Shown here piece after piece: positions 1-9,632 of a stretch of 38,081 nt of DNA; positions within the stretch are counted from its first letter, which is position 1, and the number at the start of each line of letters is the position of its first letter. Origin of the DNA: Fischerella muscicola PCC 7414 (GTDB lineage: Bacteria > Cyanobacteriota > Cyanobacteriia > Cyanobacteriales > Nostocaceae); assembly GCF_000317205.1 (NCBI RefSeq), contig NZ_AJLK01000134.1:1-38081 (forward strand), read 5' to 3'. A model generated the notes under the pieces. It had not been told where the DNA came from and ran no database searches. It was given only the letters and a program-made list of their open reading frames with translations. A program made the translations under genes and the position numbers.

Positions 1-513
1 ACATACACTACACTTTTTTGTCAAATTGCGAGTGTTTACTCGCAAACATAAGTTGACTAGGATAAGCGATCGCTCATAACTGCTCACTTTACACTTGAAC
101 TTACTTCAGTTTTAGGTAAAGCTTTATGCAGTAAACTTCTAATTATTAAAAAAATTACAAAATAAGATTTATCAAACATCTTTTGGGGATTTTTGCAAAA
201 TTTTAGCCATAAATTACTATTTTCTTTCTTTTTCATGCTTTCAAAGCTTATATTTGCATATAATTTAAATGTGCATTACTTATGACAATTAATATCTATA
301 GAAAAATATGACTTCAAGGCAACAGGCACTCTTGTAATAAGAAAGAAGCCTCTTCGAGAAATAGATCGTTTTTTCAAAAATCAAACAGGATTCCTGTCTT
401 AATCCATATCTTAATTTTCAAATCATTATAAAGTTTTTTAAATTACAAACTTAACGAAAACTTCATAAAAGATACAATTTATAGAAAAATGCATCAAGTA
501 TAACAATTTTTTG

Positions 514-527
514 GTAATAAATAATAC
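514..527 (+). promoter_or_regulatory. Possible NtcA-type box (GTA-N8-TAC)
   Basis: The sequence GTAATAAATAATAC matches the GTA-N8-TAC consensus of the cyanobacterial nitrogen regulator NtcA. It lies about 400 bases upstream of the first glycosyltransferase. A TATAT stretch follows about 16 bases later, not clearly at the usual -10 distance, and the surroundings are very AT-rich, so a chance match is quite possible. Confidence 0.2.
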
Positions 528-781
528 TTATTATCAAAAAAATATATCACCTTCAAATCAATATAAAGATTGTGTAAAGCTTTCTTGATCTCAGTGTAAT
601 TCTAAGTTCAGAAAGACTACATTTTTATTTAAAGGTGCGATAAAGCATTGATGAAAAAAACATAAAAATTTTTACGTGTTTGGGGAAGTAGAAGACTTGC
701 TCGGTTTTTATGCAAGAGAAATCTACTTTTGTGGCTAAGCGTAGGTATTTTATCAAGTTTCAAAATAGATCCTGAACACGT

Positions 782-805
782 AATACCACTATCGGAGGAA
801 TTCAA
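782..805 (+). pseudogene. Echo of the downstream glycosyltransferase N-terminus
   Basis: Twenty-four bases here encode NTTIGGIQ, exactly the peptide at residues 16-23 of the glycosyltransferase that starts at 929. Twenty-one of 24 bases match the gene copy (974-997) and the three differences are all at third codon positions. The upstream flank also resembles the gene (TTTTATCAA, then ATCCT) but with small insertions and stops. It is probably a decayed partial copy of a related glycosyltransferase start; chance convergence is the alternative. Confidence 0.4.
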
Positions 806-928
806 AAATCATCAATGTTTTTACATTTGAAAAAATACAGAACTGATGGAAGTAGGCAATATTTCTTGAGGGTTTGTGGAATTGCAAACACCTAATTAAT
901 TGCACAATAATTGTGCAGGGTGCATCTC

Positions 929-2128
929 ATGCGTAAGCCTGTTCTGACAATCTTTTATCAATTCAATCCTTGGAATACCACTATTGGTGGAATTCAGACA
1001 CTGATCAAAAATTTTATCAAGTACGCTCCCAGTGAATTTGAGGTGCGCTTGGTAGGAACAGGATGCAGTAGCAACCAACCTGTAGGTAAATGGCAAGAAG
1101 CAGAATTAGCTGGTAGGGTAATTAGTTTCCTGCCTTTATTTACATTGCACAATGACAATGTCAGAAGTTTTATACCTACCACATTGAAGTATACAAGCGC
1201 CCTTCTAGGACATTGCTTTGCTTCAGACTTCATGCATTTTCACAGATTGGAACCAACCTTAGCAGCCCTGAATTGGTGTGGGGAGAAAACTCTGTTTGTT
1301 CATAATGATATTCGGGCACAGATGCAGGCTGCGGGTGATCACAAGGCGATACTGTGGCGAAAATTTCCCCCAGCTTATTTTGCCTTGGAAAAATTTTTAC
1401 TTGGACAGTTCCATCACATTTTGTCATGTAACACTGATGCAGCAGAACTGTACCGACAGCGCTACCCAACAATAGCAGAACGTGTAACTTACATCAAAAA
1501 TTCATTTGACAATGAAATTTTTTATCCATTGAGTAAGGAAGAACGAGAAGCATCAAGATGCAAACTAGCATCTGATTTAGGGTTGGCAGAGGATACACGT
1601 TTTGTGCTATTCGCTGGCAGATTACACCCACAGAAAGACCCGATTTTGTTGGTACGTGCATTTGCGGCGTTGAACATTGCCAATGTTCATTTACTCTTGG
1701 CAGGTGATGGGGAGTTAACAAATATTGTGCGTGCGGAAATTGAGCGATTAGGCTTATCTGGGCAAGTAACCATGCTTGGCGCAGTAACTCAAACAGAAAT
1801 GGCACAGTTGCATCGTATCAGCAATGCATTTGTTCTTAGCAGTGCCTACGAAGGTTTACCTTTAGTGGCACTTGAGGCACTTGCTAGTGGAACACCTGTA
1901 GTTACGACTAGATGTGGTGAAACACCAAAAATTCTGGCTGCTGATACTGGAGTTGTTTGTGAAGAACGTACTCCCAAGGGTATAGCAGATGCTTTACAAA
2001 AAGTACTGCTGCATCCAGAGAATTATCCAACTGAGTCTTGTGTACAGGCTGCAAAGCCCTATGCTGCACAGACTGTCATTAAAGAAGTTTATAGCCAAAT
2101 GTGGCAACGCTGGAACGAATCAAATTGA
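929..2128 (+). CDS. GT4-family glycosyltransferase
   Basis: This 399-residue GT-B fold glycosyltransferase of family GT4 should transfer a sugar from a nucleotide donor onto the growing polysaccharide repeat unit at the cytoplasmic face of the membrane. The N-terminal acceptor half opens with a G-G-I-Q loop near residue 20. The donor half begins around residue 230 (LFAGRLHPQKDP) and carries the family's E-x7-E pair at about residues 308 and 316 (EGLPLVALE). I start it at ATG 929 rather than the upstream in-frame TTG at 911, because AGGG sits 8 bases before this ATG. It is the first gene of the locus and is separated by 200 bases from the next glycosyltransferase. The exact donor and acceptor cannot be read from sequence. 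Confidence 0.9.
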   Translation: MRKPVLTIFYQFNPWNTTIGGIQTLIKNFIKYAPSEFEVRLVGTGCSSNQPVGKWQEAELAGRVISFLPLFTLHNDNVRSFIPTTLKYTSALLGHCFASDFMHFHRLEPTLAALNWCGEKTLFVHNDIRAQMQAAGDHKAILWRKFPPAYFALEKFLLGQFHHILSCNTDAAELYRQRYPTIAERVTYIKNSFDNEIFYPLSKEEREASRCKLASDLGLAEDTRFVLFAGRLHPQKDPILLVRAFAALNIANVHLLLAGDGELTNIVRAEIERLGLSGQVTMLGAVTQTEMAQLHRISNAFVLSSAYEGLPLVALEALASGTPVVTTRCGETPKILAADTGVVCEERTPKGIADALQKVLLHPENYPTESCVQAAKPYAAQTVIKEVYSQMWQRWNESN

Positions 2129-2328
2129 CCGTGCCAATTTGAGATTTTGGATGCTTTTTTAGTTCATGTCTAGCCCATTGTGAGTGCGATCAATCAAAAA
2201 TCGCAAATCTGTCTTGAAAAGCTTTGATCGTCCCAAGCCCTAGCTCAAACTTTTCGCAAAATCCAAAATAGTTTGACTCTTATATCAAGAGGCTTGAGAG
2301 TACAAGGACAACTGATTGGTATGTTGGT

Positions 2329-3501
2329 ATGAAAATTGCCGTTATTGGTGCAAAAGGTCTACCTCCTAAACAGGGTGGTATCGAACATTACTGTGCAGAA
2401 ATGTATCCCCGCATGACAGCACAGGGTCACACTGTAGATTTATTTGCCCGCTGTTCCTATACCCAGGCTCCCTGGCTGGTTCATGATGATTTTCAAGGAG
2501 TTCGAGTCATCTCCTTACCTGGTTTGCAAATGAAAGGCGTAGATGCTTTTCTGACCTCAGCATTAAGTGCGATCGCTGCTGCTGGAAAAAAATACGATAT
2601 TATTCATTTCCATGCTCTTGGCCCATCTCTATTTACTGGTTTAGCTAGAATTACCACTACTGCCAAGGTGGTAGTCACCTGCCAGGGATTAGATTGGCAA
2701 CGCGCCAAGTGGGGTAGTTTTTCCACTCGCTTAATTCATATGGGTGAGAAAGCAGCAGTACGTTTTGCTGACGGAATCATTGTGGTATCAGATGCGCTGA
2801 AATCCTACTTTTTACAAACCTATGGTCGAGAGACAGTCTACATTCCTAATGCCCCAGCCAGGTATGGTGATTCAGATCCAGATTTCACCTACGGAAAACA
2901 GCTAGGCCTTGATAGGGGGCGCTACATCCTGTTTTTGGGCAGAATAGTACCGGAAAAACGTCCTGACTTACTAATCGAAGCCTTCAGCGCCTTGAAACCA
3001 AAAGGATGGAAACTAGTTGTGGCTGGAGGTGTTAGTGATACAAAATCCTTTACCGCAAGCTTGTTAGAAAAGATTGCTAGCAATCCCAATATCATATTTG
3101 CAGGCGAACTCAGGGGTGTTCGTCTATGGGAAATTGTTCGGGGTGCAGGATTATTTGTTTTGCCTTCTGATTTAGAGGGACTACCTCTAGCAATGTTAGA
3201 AGCAATGCACGAAGGTATACCAGTCCTGGCAAGTAATATCCCACCCCACCAGCAATTGATTAGTGGGGGACGGGGAATGCTTTTTGAAGCTGGAAATTTC
3301 CACTCTTGTATTGGTTCTCTAGATTGGGCAATTCATCACCCAACTCAAATGGCTGCAATGGCTGAGAATGCACAAAGACATGTACAACTTCACTACGGCT
3401 GGGATCGCATTACCTCAGAAACCTTAAAACTATATACAACCCTGTTGAACTCACCTGAACTAGTAGTCAATAGTCCAGAGTCAATGGTCAAGAGTCAATA
3501 G
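2329..3501 (+). CDS. GT4-family glycosyltransferase with repeat-derived tail
   Basis: This 390-residue GT4 glycosyltransferase starts with MKIAVIGAKGLPPKQGGIE, the glycine-rich acceptor loop typical of the family. The donor domain starts near residue 200 (ILFLGRIVPEKRPDLLIEAF) and has the E-x7-E pair at about residues 283 and 291 (EGLPLAMLE). It is expected to work in the cytoplasm on a lipid-linked repeat unit. The last dozen codons (3466-3501) are made of five tandem heptamers of the GTCAATA type that continue past the stop codon, so the C-terminal tail is probably repeat sequence that has become coding rather than part of the enzyme fold. The sugar specificity is unknown. Confidence 0.9.
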   Translation: MKIAVIGAKGLPPKQGGIEHYCAEMYPRMTAQGHTVDLFARCSYTQAPWLVHDDFQGVRVISLPGLQMKGVDAFLTSALSAIAAAGKKYDIIHFHALGPSLFTGLARITTTAKVVVTCQGLDWQRAKWGSFSTRLIHMGEKAAVRFADGIIVVSDALKSYFLQTYGRETVYIPNAPARYGDSDPDFTYGKQLGLDRGRYILFLGRIVPEKRPDLLIEAFSALKPKGWKLVVAGGVSDTKSFTASLLEKIASNPNIIFAGELRGVRLWEIVRGAGLFVLPSDLEGLPLAMLEAMHEGIPVLASNIPPHQQLISGGRGMLFEAGNFHSCIGSLDWAIHHPTQMAAMAENAQRHVQLHYGWDRITSETLKLYTTLLNSPELVVNSPESMVKSQ

Positions 3502-3544
3502 TTTGTTGGTTGTTGATTGTTGGTTGTTAGTCATTTGTCATTGG
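3466..3544 (+). repeat. Tandem heptanucleotide repeats (STRR-like)
   Basis: Five GTCAATA-type heptamers (3466-3500) are followed by four TTGTTGG-type heptamers (3503-3530) and two TCATTKG heptamers (3531-3544). The block spans the stop codon of the 2329 glycosyltransferase and the upstream region of the BY-kinase gene. Such seven-base short tandem repeats are characteristic of heterocyst-forming cyanobacteria. Confidence 0.8.
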
Positions 3545-3598
3545 TTATTCTCCCTTGTCCCCCTTCCCTTATCTCCGATCCCTGATGCCCAAAAAATT

Positions 3599-5749
3599 AT
3601 GGAAAAAGGCTTGTCATCTTTACCATCTATTTTGAAACGGCGTGCTTTACCTGCCCTAGTTACATTTGCTGCTGTCATTGGTGGAGCGATCGCCTACCTT
3701 CAGATGACCCCACGTCAGTATCAGACATCGACGCGACTGATGCTTGATCAAAAGAGGGTAAGCGTTTCAGAATTGGGCCGCGACCTGACACAACTCAGTT
3801 CAGATACACCTGGTGGTTCTAACCCCTTAGCGGATCAAGCAGAATTAATCAAGTCGCAACGGGTTCTCCAAAGAGCGTTGACTGAGGTTACGGCTGAGTC
3901 TGGATTTCGTTCACCAGAAAATGAACTTACTGTCGATCAGCTTACTCAAGGCTTGAAAGTCAAAATTGTTCCCGCTACCAACATTTTGGAGGTCAGCTAT
4001 CTCAACAAAGACCCTATACTCGCAACCAAAGTCGTCAATGCCGTTTCCAAGGCAATGGTTGAGGATAACACTCAAGTTATCCGTCAAGAAGCTGCTAACG
4101 TCCGCAAATTCTTAGAAACAAAGGTTCCTGATGCCCGCAAGCGGCTACAGGAAGCTGAGCAGAAGGAAAACAGATATAGACAAAGTAGCGGTATTGTCTC
4201 CTTTGATGAGCAAACCAAAAGTATAGTGGAGAGCTTGGCTACTTTAGAAGAGCAGGAAAATACTCTTTCAGCTCAACTTCAAGAATTGCGTTCCAAAGAA
4301 GCTTCATTGCAACAAGTCACCGATGCTAAAGCTCTCAATCAAGCTTATGCAGCTGTGCGTGGTGGTCAAGATGAAGAACTCAAAGCCCTACGCAATAAGT
4401 TAGCAGAGATAGAGACTCAGCTAGTTCAAGCTCGTTTGTCTTTAACAGATAATCATCCCACTGTCATAAATCTGCTGGGACAAAGAAACGGTTTACGTGC
4501 TTTGTATCAACAAGGACTAGCCCGCGTATCACCCAGAAATCAATCTATCTCTTCTGGCTCTGTTGCAGGCGATCAAATCAGTCAAGACTTGACCTCTCAA
4601 CTGATTATTAATGATGTTGAGCGCTTGGCAGTGGAAAACAAGCTAAAAGTTGTACAAACTAATCGGGCTAACCTCCAGGCTCGTCTAGCACAATTGCCAA
4701 TTCAACAGCAACAGCTGACTCCACTCACACGTCAACGAGAAGAGTCGGCGGAATCTTTGAAGTTACTGCAAAGCAAACTAGAAGAAGCACGAATTGCTGA
4801 AGCTCAACTGGTTGGTAATATCCAGATTATTGAAGCAGCACAACCACCAACTAAACCCTCCTTACCCAACAAAAGAAGCGTATTGGCGATCGCTACTTTA
4901 TTCGGGACTGCTTTAGCCACAGGTATTGTCCTGTTGCTAGAGTTGATGGATCACACTTTGAAAGATGCTTCCGAAGCAGAGGAATTACTGAGGTTGCCAT
5001 TGCTAGGAGTATTACCGTGTTTACCAAGTCGTGCGATCGCTTTGGAGCCATCCGTACGATTTTTAGATCATGTCGGCTTGGTTGAGCCATACCGTACCTT
5101 GTTTAAAAACCTAGAGTTTCGTAGTCGTGAATCGTTGCGATCGATTGTTGTTAGTAGCACCATTACTGGGGAGGGTAAATCTGTAGTTGCCTCACACTTA
5201 GCCGTGATTTCCGCGATGTTATCTCGACGGACACTGCTGATTGATGCAGACCTGCGTCGTCCCATCCTCCACACATTGTTTAACTTGGCTCCCCAGCCAG
5301 GAATTACGGATGTGATTGACTCAGAAAGATCGCTAGAGGAAACTGTGCAACAAACTAATATTGCTAACCTCTGTGTCTTAACTTGTGGCGAATTATGTGG
5401 ATATCCCTCACGGTTGCTAGAGTCAAATGCTATAAGTTCTCTACTAGCAGAAGCAACTCGGCAATATGATTGTGTAATTATAGACACTCCTCCTCTTAGT
5501 GCTTGTGCTGATGCACATACATTAGGGCGGCAAAGTAATGGAATTCTCTTAGTTACACGTCCTGGTTTCACAATTAAGGAAGTTCTCAAAAGAGCAGTAT
5601 CAGAATTAACACATAATCAAATACCAATCATAGGAGTAGTGGTCAATGGAATAACAAACCAGACTGAACAATATTACCGCTATCCCTTGAATGGATATAG
5701 ATTCCTATCATCCAGGTCTTTATCCAGAAATGATACTAGAAACTACTAA
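3599..5749 (+). CDS. Polysaccharide co-polymerase / BY-kinase (Wzc-like)
   Basis: This 716-residue Wzc-type protein should control chain length and export of the polysaccharide by cycles of tyrosine autophosphorylation. A first membrane helix lies near residues 18-36. A periplasmic Wzz/GNVR region with long coiled coils follows, and a second membrane helix lies around residues 425-450. The C-terminal BY-kinase domain has Walker A GEGKS (Lys about 527), Walker A' LLIDADLRRP (about 546-555) and Walker B VIIDTPP. The C-tail holds a short tyrosine cluster (EQYYRYPLNGYRF, with a last Tyr at the end), the usual autophosphorylation site. I use ATG 3599. A longer frame opens at TTG 3503, but the extra 32 codons are heptamer repeats and low-complexity sequence. 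The gene ends 6 bases before the polymerase-like gene. Confidence 0.93.
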   Translation: MEKGLSSLPSILKRRALPALVTFAAVIGGAIAYLQMTPRQYQTSTRLMLDQKRVSVSELGRDLTQLSSDTPGGSNPLADQAELIKSQRVLQRALTEVTAESGFRSPENELTVDQLTQGLKVKIVPATNILEVSYLNKDPILATKVVNAVSKAMVEDNTQVIRQEAANVRKFLETKVPDARKRLQEAEQKENRYRQSSGIVSFDEQTKSIVESLATLEEQENTLSAQLQELRSKEASLQQVTDAKALNQAYAAVRGGQDEELKALRNKLAEIETQLVQARLSLTDNHPTVINLLGQRNGLRALYQQGLARVSPRNQSISSGSVAGDQISQDLTSQLIINDVERLAVENKLKVVQTNRANLQARLAQLPIQQQQLTPLTRQREESAESLKLLQSKLEEARIAEAQLVGNIQIIEAAQPPTKPSLPNKRSVLAIATLFGTALATGIVLLLELMDHTLKDASEAEELLRLPLLGVLPCLPSRAIALEPSVRFLDHVGLVEPYRTLFKNLEFRSRESLRSIVVSSTITGEGKSVVASHLAVISAMLSRRTLLIDADLRRPILHTLFNLAPQPGITDVIDSERSLEETVQQTNIANLCVLTCGELCGYPSRLLESNAISSLLAEATRQYDCVIIDTPPLSACADAHTLGRQSNGILLVTRPGFTIKEVLKRAVSELTHNQIPIIGVVVNGITNQTEQYYRYPLNGYRFLSSRSLSRNDTRNY

Positions 5750-5755
5750 CTAACG

Positions 5756-7195
5756 ATGTTGACTAATCAACGTGCACATTCTTCTATTTTGTCCCTTTTG
5801 ATTGGGTTGTCAGGTGTAGGAATTGGAATATTTGCAGGATTTATTGCAGGTGCTAAACCCCTGTACTTATACTTACTTCTAGTGTCAGTACCTGTAGTTA
5901 TCTTCTTCTTTGCCAGGTTTGCGCAAGCTGTTATCGGTTTATTAATCCTGCGTAGTACCCTCGATCCTTGGTCTAGTCAGCAATTACCAGCAGCATTTGC
6001 AGTTGGGCTAGACGCTCTAACTTTGATGTATGTGACGGTGAAGTTGCTAACTGGACAGAGGGTGCATACCGATGGATTCTGGTGGTTCTTTGCTGGCTGG
6101 GTAGTAGTACAGGGACTATGGGTGATACTTCTACCTCTGGGAGGATTGGGATTAGATGCTTCGTTGTTGCCAGAAAGCATTCGTGAGTGGATTCGTCTTT
6201 TTTCGTGGCTGATGGTATATCTGCTAGTCATGCAGCTAAAGGAGCGACTTCCTCCTGAGAAAGTCATTTCTGGGCTGTTCTTGGCTCTGGTTATACCAGT
6301 CACAGTTGCATTGCTGCAAATATTTGTGCCTTCAATCCTACCTCCCTTCCTCGCGGCTGGTGGAGATGATGGTTCTCGCATCAAGGGAACTATTGGTCAC
6401 TCTAATGGTTTTGTAACCTTTTTGTTGCTATTTATCGGTCTAACCTACTGGAAGTTAAAGCAATCAAGACAATATTTGCCCTGGTTGTTACTGCTGGGTT
6501 TACTGGCTTTTTTGTATGTGAATACCAAAGCTCTGTTTGGTTTGATGATGGTTGCTACTTTTGTTCTGGTTTTGATTGCTCCTCGACTAAATATACCTAA
6601 CTTCATTGGTGGAGCCATATTTTTGGTGCTAATCATCGGACTATTTGCCAGTACAGAGTTTGGACGAGAACGCCTGAGTTCGATCGCTAACACACCGCTG
6701 TTAAACCCAGATATTGATGTATGGCGGGCAATTCTATTGTCTCAAGGTGATACTAACAGTTTCAACTGGCGGCTTGCCCACTGGAATTTACTTCTCAATG
6801 CTTGGCAACAGTTTCCAATTCTTGGTTACGGTTTGGCGAGTGCCCAAGCAATTGGTAAGGGATATCTTGCCCACAATGATTACATCCGGGCTTTAGTAGA
6901 AGGGGGAATTGTTGGTTTTGTAACTTTTCTTGTCTTTTTAGGCGTTCAGGGTATACGCATCATTCAGTTAATGCAGTCAGCACCTCGTGGAAGTGCAAAG
7001 CGTGACTTGTGTTCAATTATGTTGGCTCTTTTTCTATCTATACCCGTGGCAATGATTACTGAAAACATCTGGAGTCATACCACTCTCTTTTTCTACTGGA
7101 TGACTTTGATGGCAGTAGCCGGTTGGGATTGGAACCAGAGAAGTACTGTTTCGGTTAATCCTTCAGGACAGCTTTCATCATCATTTCCAAACTAA
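5756..7195 (+). CDS. O-antigen ligase/polymerase-like membrane protein (Wzy/WaaL family)
   Basis: This 479-residue protein has about ten to twelve hydrophobic helices and the family hallmark near residue 370, HNDYIRALVEGG, in the periplasmic loop before the last helices. Members of this superfamily either polymerise lipid-linked repeat units (Wzy) or ligate glycans to an acceptor (WaaL). Next to a Wzc-like regulator, the polymerase role is the better inference. Only 6 bases separate it from the BY-kinase stop, so the two are almost certainly co-transcribed. Family-level sequence is too divergent to say which linkage it makes. Confidence 0.88.
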   Translation: MLTNQRAHSSILSLLIGLSGVGIGIFAGFIAGAKPLYLYLLLVSVPVVIFFFARFAQAVIGLLILRSTLDPWSSQQLPAAFAVGLDALTLMYVTVKLLTGQRVHTDGFWWFFAGWVVVQGLWVILLPLGGLGLDASLLPESIREWIRLFSWLMVYLLVMQLKERLPPEKVISGLFLALVIPVTVALLQIFVPSILPPFLAAGGDDGSRIKGTIGHSNGFVTFLLLFIGLTYWKLKQSRQYLPWLLLLGLLAFLYVNTKALFGLMMVATFVLVLIAPRLNIPNFIGGAIFLVLIIGLFASTEFGRERLSSIANTPLLNPDIDVWRAILLSQGDTNSFNWRLAHWNLLLNAWQQFPILGYGLASAQAIGKGYLAHNDYIRALVEGGIVGFVTFLVFLGVQGIRIIQLMQSAPRGSAKRDLCSIMLALFLSIPVAMITENIWSHTTLFFYWMTLMAVAGWDWNQRSTVSVNPSGQLSSSFPN

Positions 7196-7227
7196 TGTGT
7201 ATAGTCCCCTAGTCGGAAAATATATTT

Positions 7228-8220
7228 ATGAATACCACAGCGACAACAAATTTTCCTCTCAAATTAACAACAAGTATTCAACAACTGCTTTGCTGTCCAA
7301 TTTGTTATTCTCGCTTGGCATTAACCCCATCTCAATTAGAATGCAAAAATTCTCAATGCAGAGCTTGTTTCCCTGTTATTAATGAAACACCTATTTTGAT
7401 CAATGAAATATCTAGTTTGTTCTCTATTAATGATTTTGTCAATTACAATCATAGTCATCTCAAACCCAAATCTAAGCTAGAAAGATTGCTCATAAATCTG
7501 ATTCCAGGAATTAACCTCAACATCACAACAAAAGCAAATTATCAAAAATTTATAGAACTTCTACTAGAGCAGAATCAAAATCCTCGGGTTTTAGTAATTG
7601 GCGGCAGTGTAGTGGGTAAAGGCATGGAACCTTTATTATCGGTTCCGGAAATTGAACTAATTGAAACAGATGTGGCTTTTGGTTCCCGTATATCAGTCAT
7701 CTGTGATGCCCACAACCTACCTTTTGAAAGAGGTTCATTTGATGGTGTTGTTGTACAAGCTGTCCTTGAACATGTAGTAGATCCAAACCGTTGTGTCGAA
7801 GAAATTTATCGAGTTTTAAAACCTCATGGTTTAGTTTACTCAGAAACTCCATTTATGCAACAAGTACACTTAGGAAAATATGATTTTACTCGCTTCACTC
7901 ATTTAGGACACCGACGTCTGTTCCGTAAATTTGCAGAAATTGATAGTGGTGCGGTTTGTGGCCCAGGAATGGCGTTAGCCTGGTCATATCAATACTTTCT
8001 TTTGAGTTTTGTTAGCAAGCCGTTAACTAGAGCATTGGTTAAAGCTTTCGCCAGAATAACATTATTTTGGTTAAAGTATTTTGATTACTACCTCATTAAT
8101 CAGCCTGGTACATTTGATTCTGCTTCTGGATATTATTTTCTGGGAATGAAAAGTGAGAAAATTTTGTCAGATAAAGAGTTGTTAACACTCTACAAAGGTA
8201 CACAGTCAAGTTCTTTTTAA
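7228..8220 (+). CDS. SAM-dependent methyltransferase with N-terminal zinc-ribbon-like segment
   Basis: This 330-residue class I methyltransferase begins with a Cys-rich segment (Cys 22, 23, 26, 39, 44, 47) resembling the Trm112-like zinc ribbon often fused to methyltransferases. The Rossmann core follows: motif I RVLVIGGSVVGKG near residue 122, an acidic strand-2 end (ELIETDVAFG), and the NLPFERGSFDGVVVQAVLEH region typical of Methyltransf_11. It sits 32 bases after the polymerase-like gene inside the polysaccharide locus, so methylation of a sugar or glycan end group is the likely role, but no substrate can be read from the sequence. The gene is noticeably AT-rich compared with its upstream neighbours. 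Confidence 0.8.
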   Translation: MNTTATTNFPLKLTTSIQQLLCCPICYSRLALTPSQLECKNSQCRACFPVINETPILINEISSLFSINDFVNYNHSHLKPKSKLERLLINLIPGINLNITTKANYQKFIELLLEQNQNPRVLVIGGSVVGKGMEPLLSVPEIELIETDVAFGSRISVICDAHNLPFERGSFDGVVVQAVLEHVVDPNRCVEEIYRVLKPHGLVYSETPFMQQVHLGKYDFTRFTHLGHRRLFRKFAEIDSGAVCGPGMALAWSYQYFLLSFVSKPLTRALVKAFARITLFWLKYFDYYLINQPGTFDSASGYYFLGMKSEKILSDKELLTLYKGTQSSSF

Positions 8221-8298
8221 AATTTTGACTCCAACGAATATTCAGGTTTCAGGATTGATTAGGTCTACTATTTTGAGCATGAAGCAGGGGATAAATTT

Positions 8299-9372
8299 AT
8301 GTCACAAAAAAGACTAAATCTTATTCAAGTATTTCGAGGGGTGGCAGCTATGCTCATAGTCTTTGCTCACACAGACCTTATATTTAATCAGAACCTAAAT
8401 CAAGATTTTTTATTTAAAATATTTACCTTTGGAGGCTCTGGCGTAGATTTTTTCTTTGTCTTAAGCGGTTTTATAATTTTTTATGTTCATCGATATGAGA
8501 TTGGTAAACCAAATAGACTTAAACCATTTTTACTCAAACGAATTACACGCATCTACCCACTTTATTGGATAATCTTATTGAGTAAAATTTCTGTTTCATT
8601 ATTTTTCGTTTATGATTCAGATATTAGCCAGCGTAGTATGGGAGAATTTGTCAAAGCTTTTCTCCTCTTTCCTCTAGACAGACATATTCTTTCAACAAGT
8701 TTTCTGGGAGTTAGCTGGACATTAACCTTTGAAGTTCTATTTTACATTTTGTTTGCGTTGTTAATTGGATTAAAGCCCAAGCTTGCTAGACCAATAATTG
8801 CCACTTGGTTATTAGGAGTAATTTTGCATTTTATTGGTGTATTTGAATTACCTGAAAATAATTTATTTCTTCAGTATCTTTTTGCAGATTACAATCTTGA
8901 GTTTGTTATGGGCTTTCTTGCTGCCTATGTTTTATTAAAATTTTTATTAAAATCAAAGATTAACTGGGAAATGCTTTTAATCTCTCTAGGAGCTTTTATG
9001 TATACCTTGTCAGCCATAAATTATTTCTATAAATTCATAGAAACATCTCCTGTAATGACATTTGGTATTTCTTCAACTTTACTTATTCTTGGTGCTACAT
9101 GCTTAGAGTTGAAAAAGACAATCAACGTTCCTAATCTACTTATATATATAGGTAACGCTTCATATTCTATCTTTTTAATGCACGGATTTTTCATTAATAA
9201 CGTGACAAAAATCTTGAATAAGTTACTCCCAGATATTTTTAGCAGTATTTTGATATTAAATATTTTAGGAGTCATCATTGCCATCATATCTATCATTTGT
9301 GGATACATTATTTATATGTATCTGGAAAAACCCTTGCTCTCAATTTTCAAGCCTAAAGTTGCTACAACTTAG
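8299..9372 (+). CDS. Membrane acyltransferase, acyltransferase-3 (OafA-like) family
   Basis: This 357-residue integral membrane protein has about ten helices. The acyltransferase-3 signatures are visible: the first helix carries FRGVAAMLIVFAHT with Arg13 and His24, and GVDFFFVLSGFIIFY follows near residue 48. Family members move acetyl or other short acyl groups from the cytoplasm onto sugars, so this one probably O-acylates the exopolysaccharide. It follows the methyltransferase by 78 bases and is also AT-rich, with many AAA and TTT codons. A purine-rich AGGGG lies about 10 bases before the ATG. Confidence 0.88.
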   Translation: MSQKRLNLIQVFRGVAAMLIVFAHTDLIFNQNLNQDFLFKIFTFGGSGVDFFFVLSGFIIFYVHRYEIGKPNRLKPFLLKRITRIYPLYWIILLSKISVSLFFVYDSDISQRSMGEFVKAFLLFPLDRHILSTSFLGVSWTLTFEVLFYILFALLIGLKPKLARPIIATWLLGVILHFIGVFELPENNLFLQYLFADYNLEFVMGFLAAYVLLKFLLKSKINWEMLLISLGAFMYTLSAINYFYKFIETSPVMTFGISSTLLILGATCLELKKTINVPNLLIYIGNASYSIFLMHGFFINNVTKILNKLLPDIFSSILILNILGVIIAIISIICGYIIYMYLEKPLLSIFKPKVATT

Positions 9373-9632
9373 CATAATCTAGTACTCTGGCAAGTCAACG
9401 CAAGCTAGATAAAGCAACTTCCTCTGTTTCTCTTCCTCTGCGTTCTCTGTATCTGGTGCGGTTTTTTATTTAACCTCTCAAAGTTAGGTTGCCAGATCAC
9501 TAACCATTCTAAATAATTCGGGAGATTAAACATAATTAAACCTAAAATGCCAACCAGTGAAACACTTATAGAAAGTAACTTTTCTCTCCTGCCTTCTGAC
9601 TTCTACTTAATTACTAATGGAGTAATTTAAGG
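9373..9632. other. Intergenic spacer with dispersed repeat
   Basis: No gene is visible. Bases 9421-9473 carry a CTCTGCG-rich element that recurs at 30551-30600 and, inverted, at 26395-26445. All three lie between genes. Confidence 0.6.

Larger units (their letters stand above)
1..928. other. AT-rich gene-free leader upstream of polysaccharide locus
   Basis: This stretch has no convincing gene. It is strongly AT-rich with stops in all frames. It holds one HIP1 octamer near position 66, an NtcA-like palindrome at 514-527 and a short echo of the next gene's 5' coding sequence at 782-805. Its length and base composition suit a long 5' regulatory region for the polysaccharide genes, but I could not place a convincing promoter next to the first gene. 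Confidence 0.6.

Noticed and set aside
3503-3598. N-terminal extension of the BY-kinase from TTG 3503
   Set aside because: The added residues are encoded by heptamer repeats and low-complexity sequence, and the normal Wzc N-terminus begins at ATG 3599.
5068-5589. 173-residue minus-strand frame inside the BY-kinase gene
   Set aside because: It lies opposite the conserved kinase domain and shows no family features, so it is a shadow frame.
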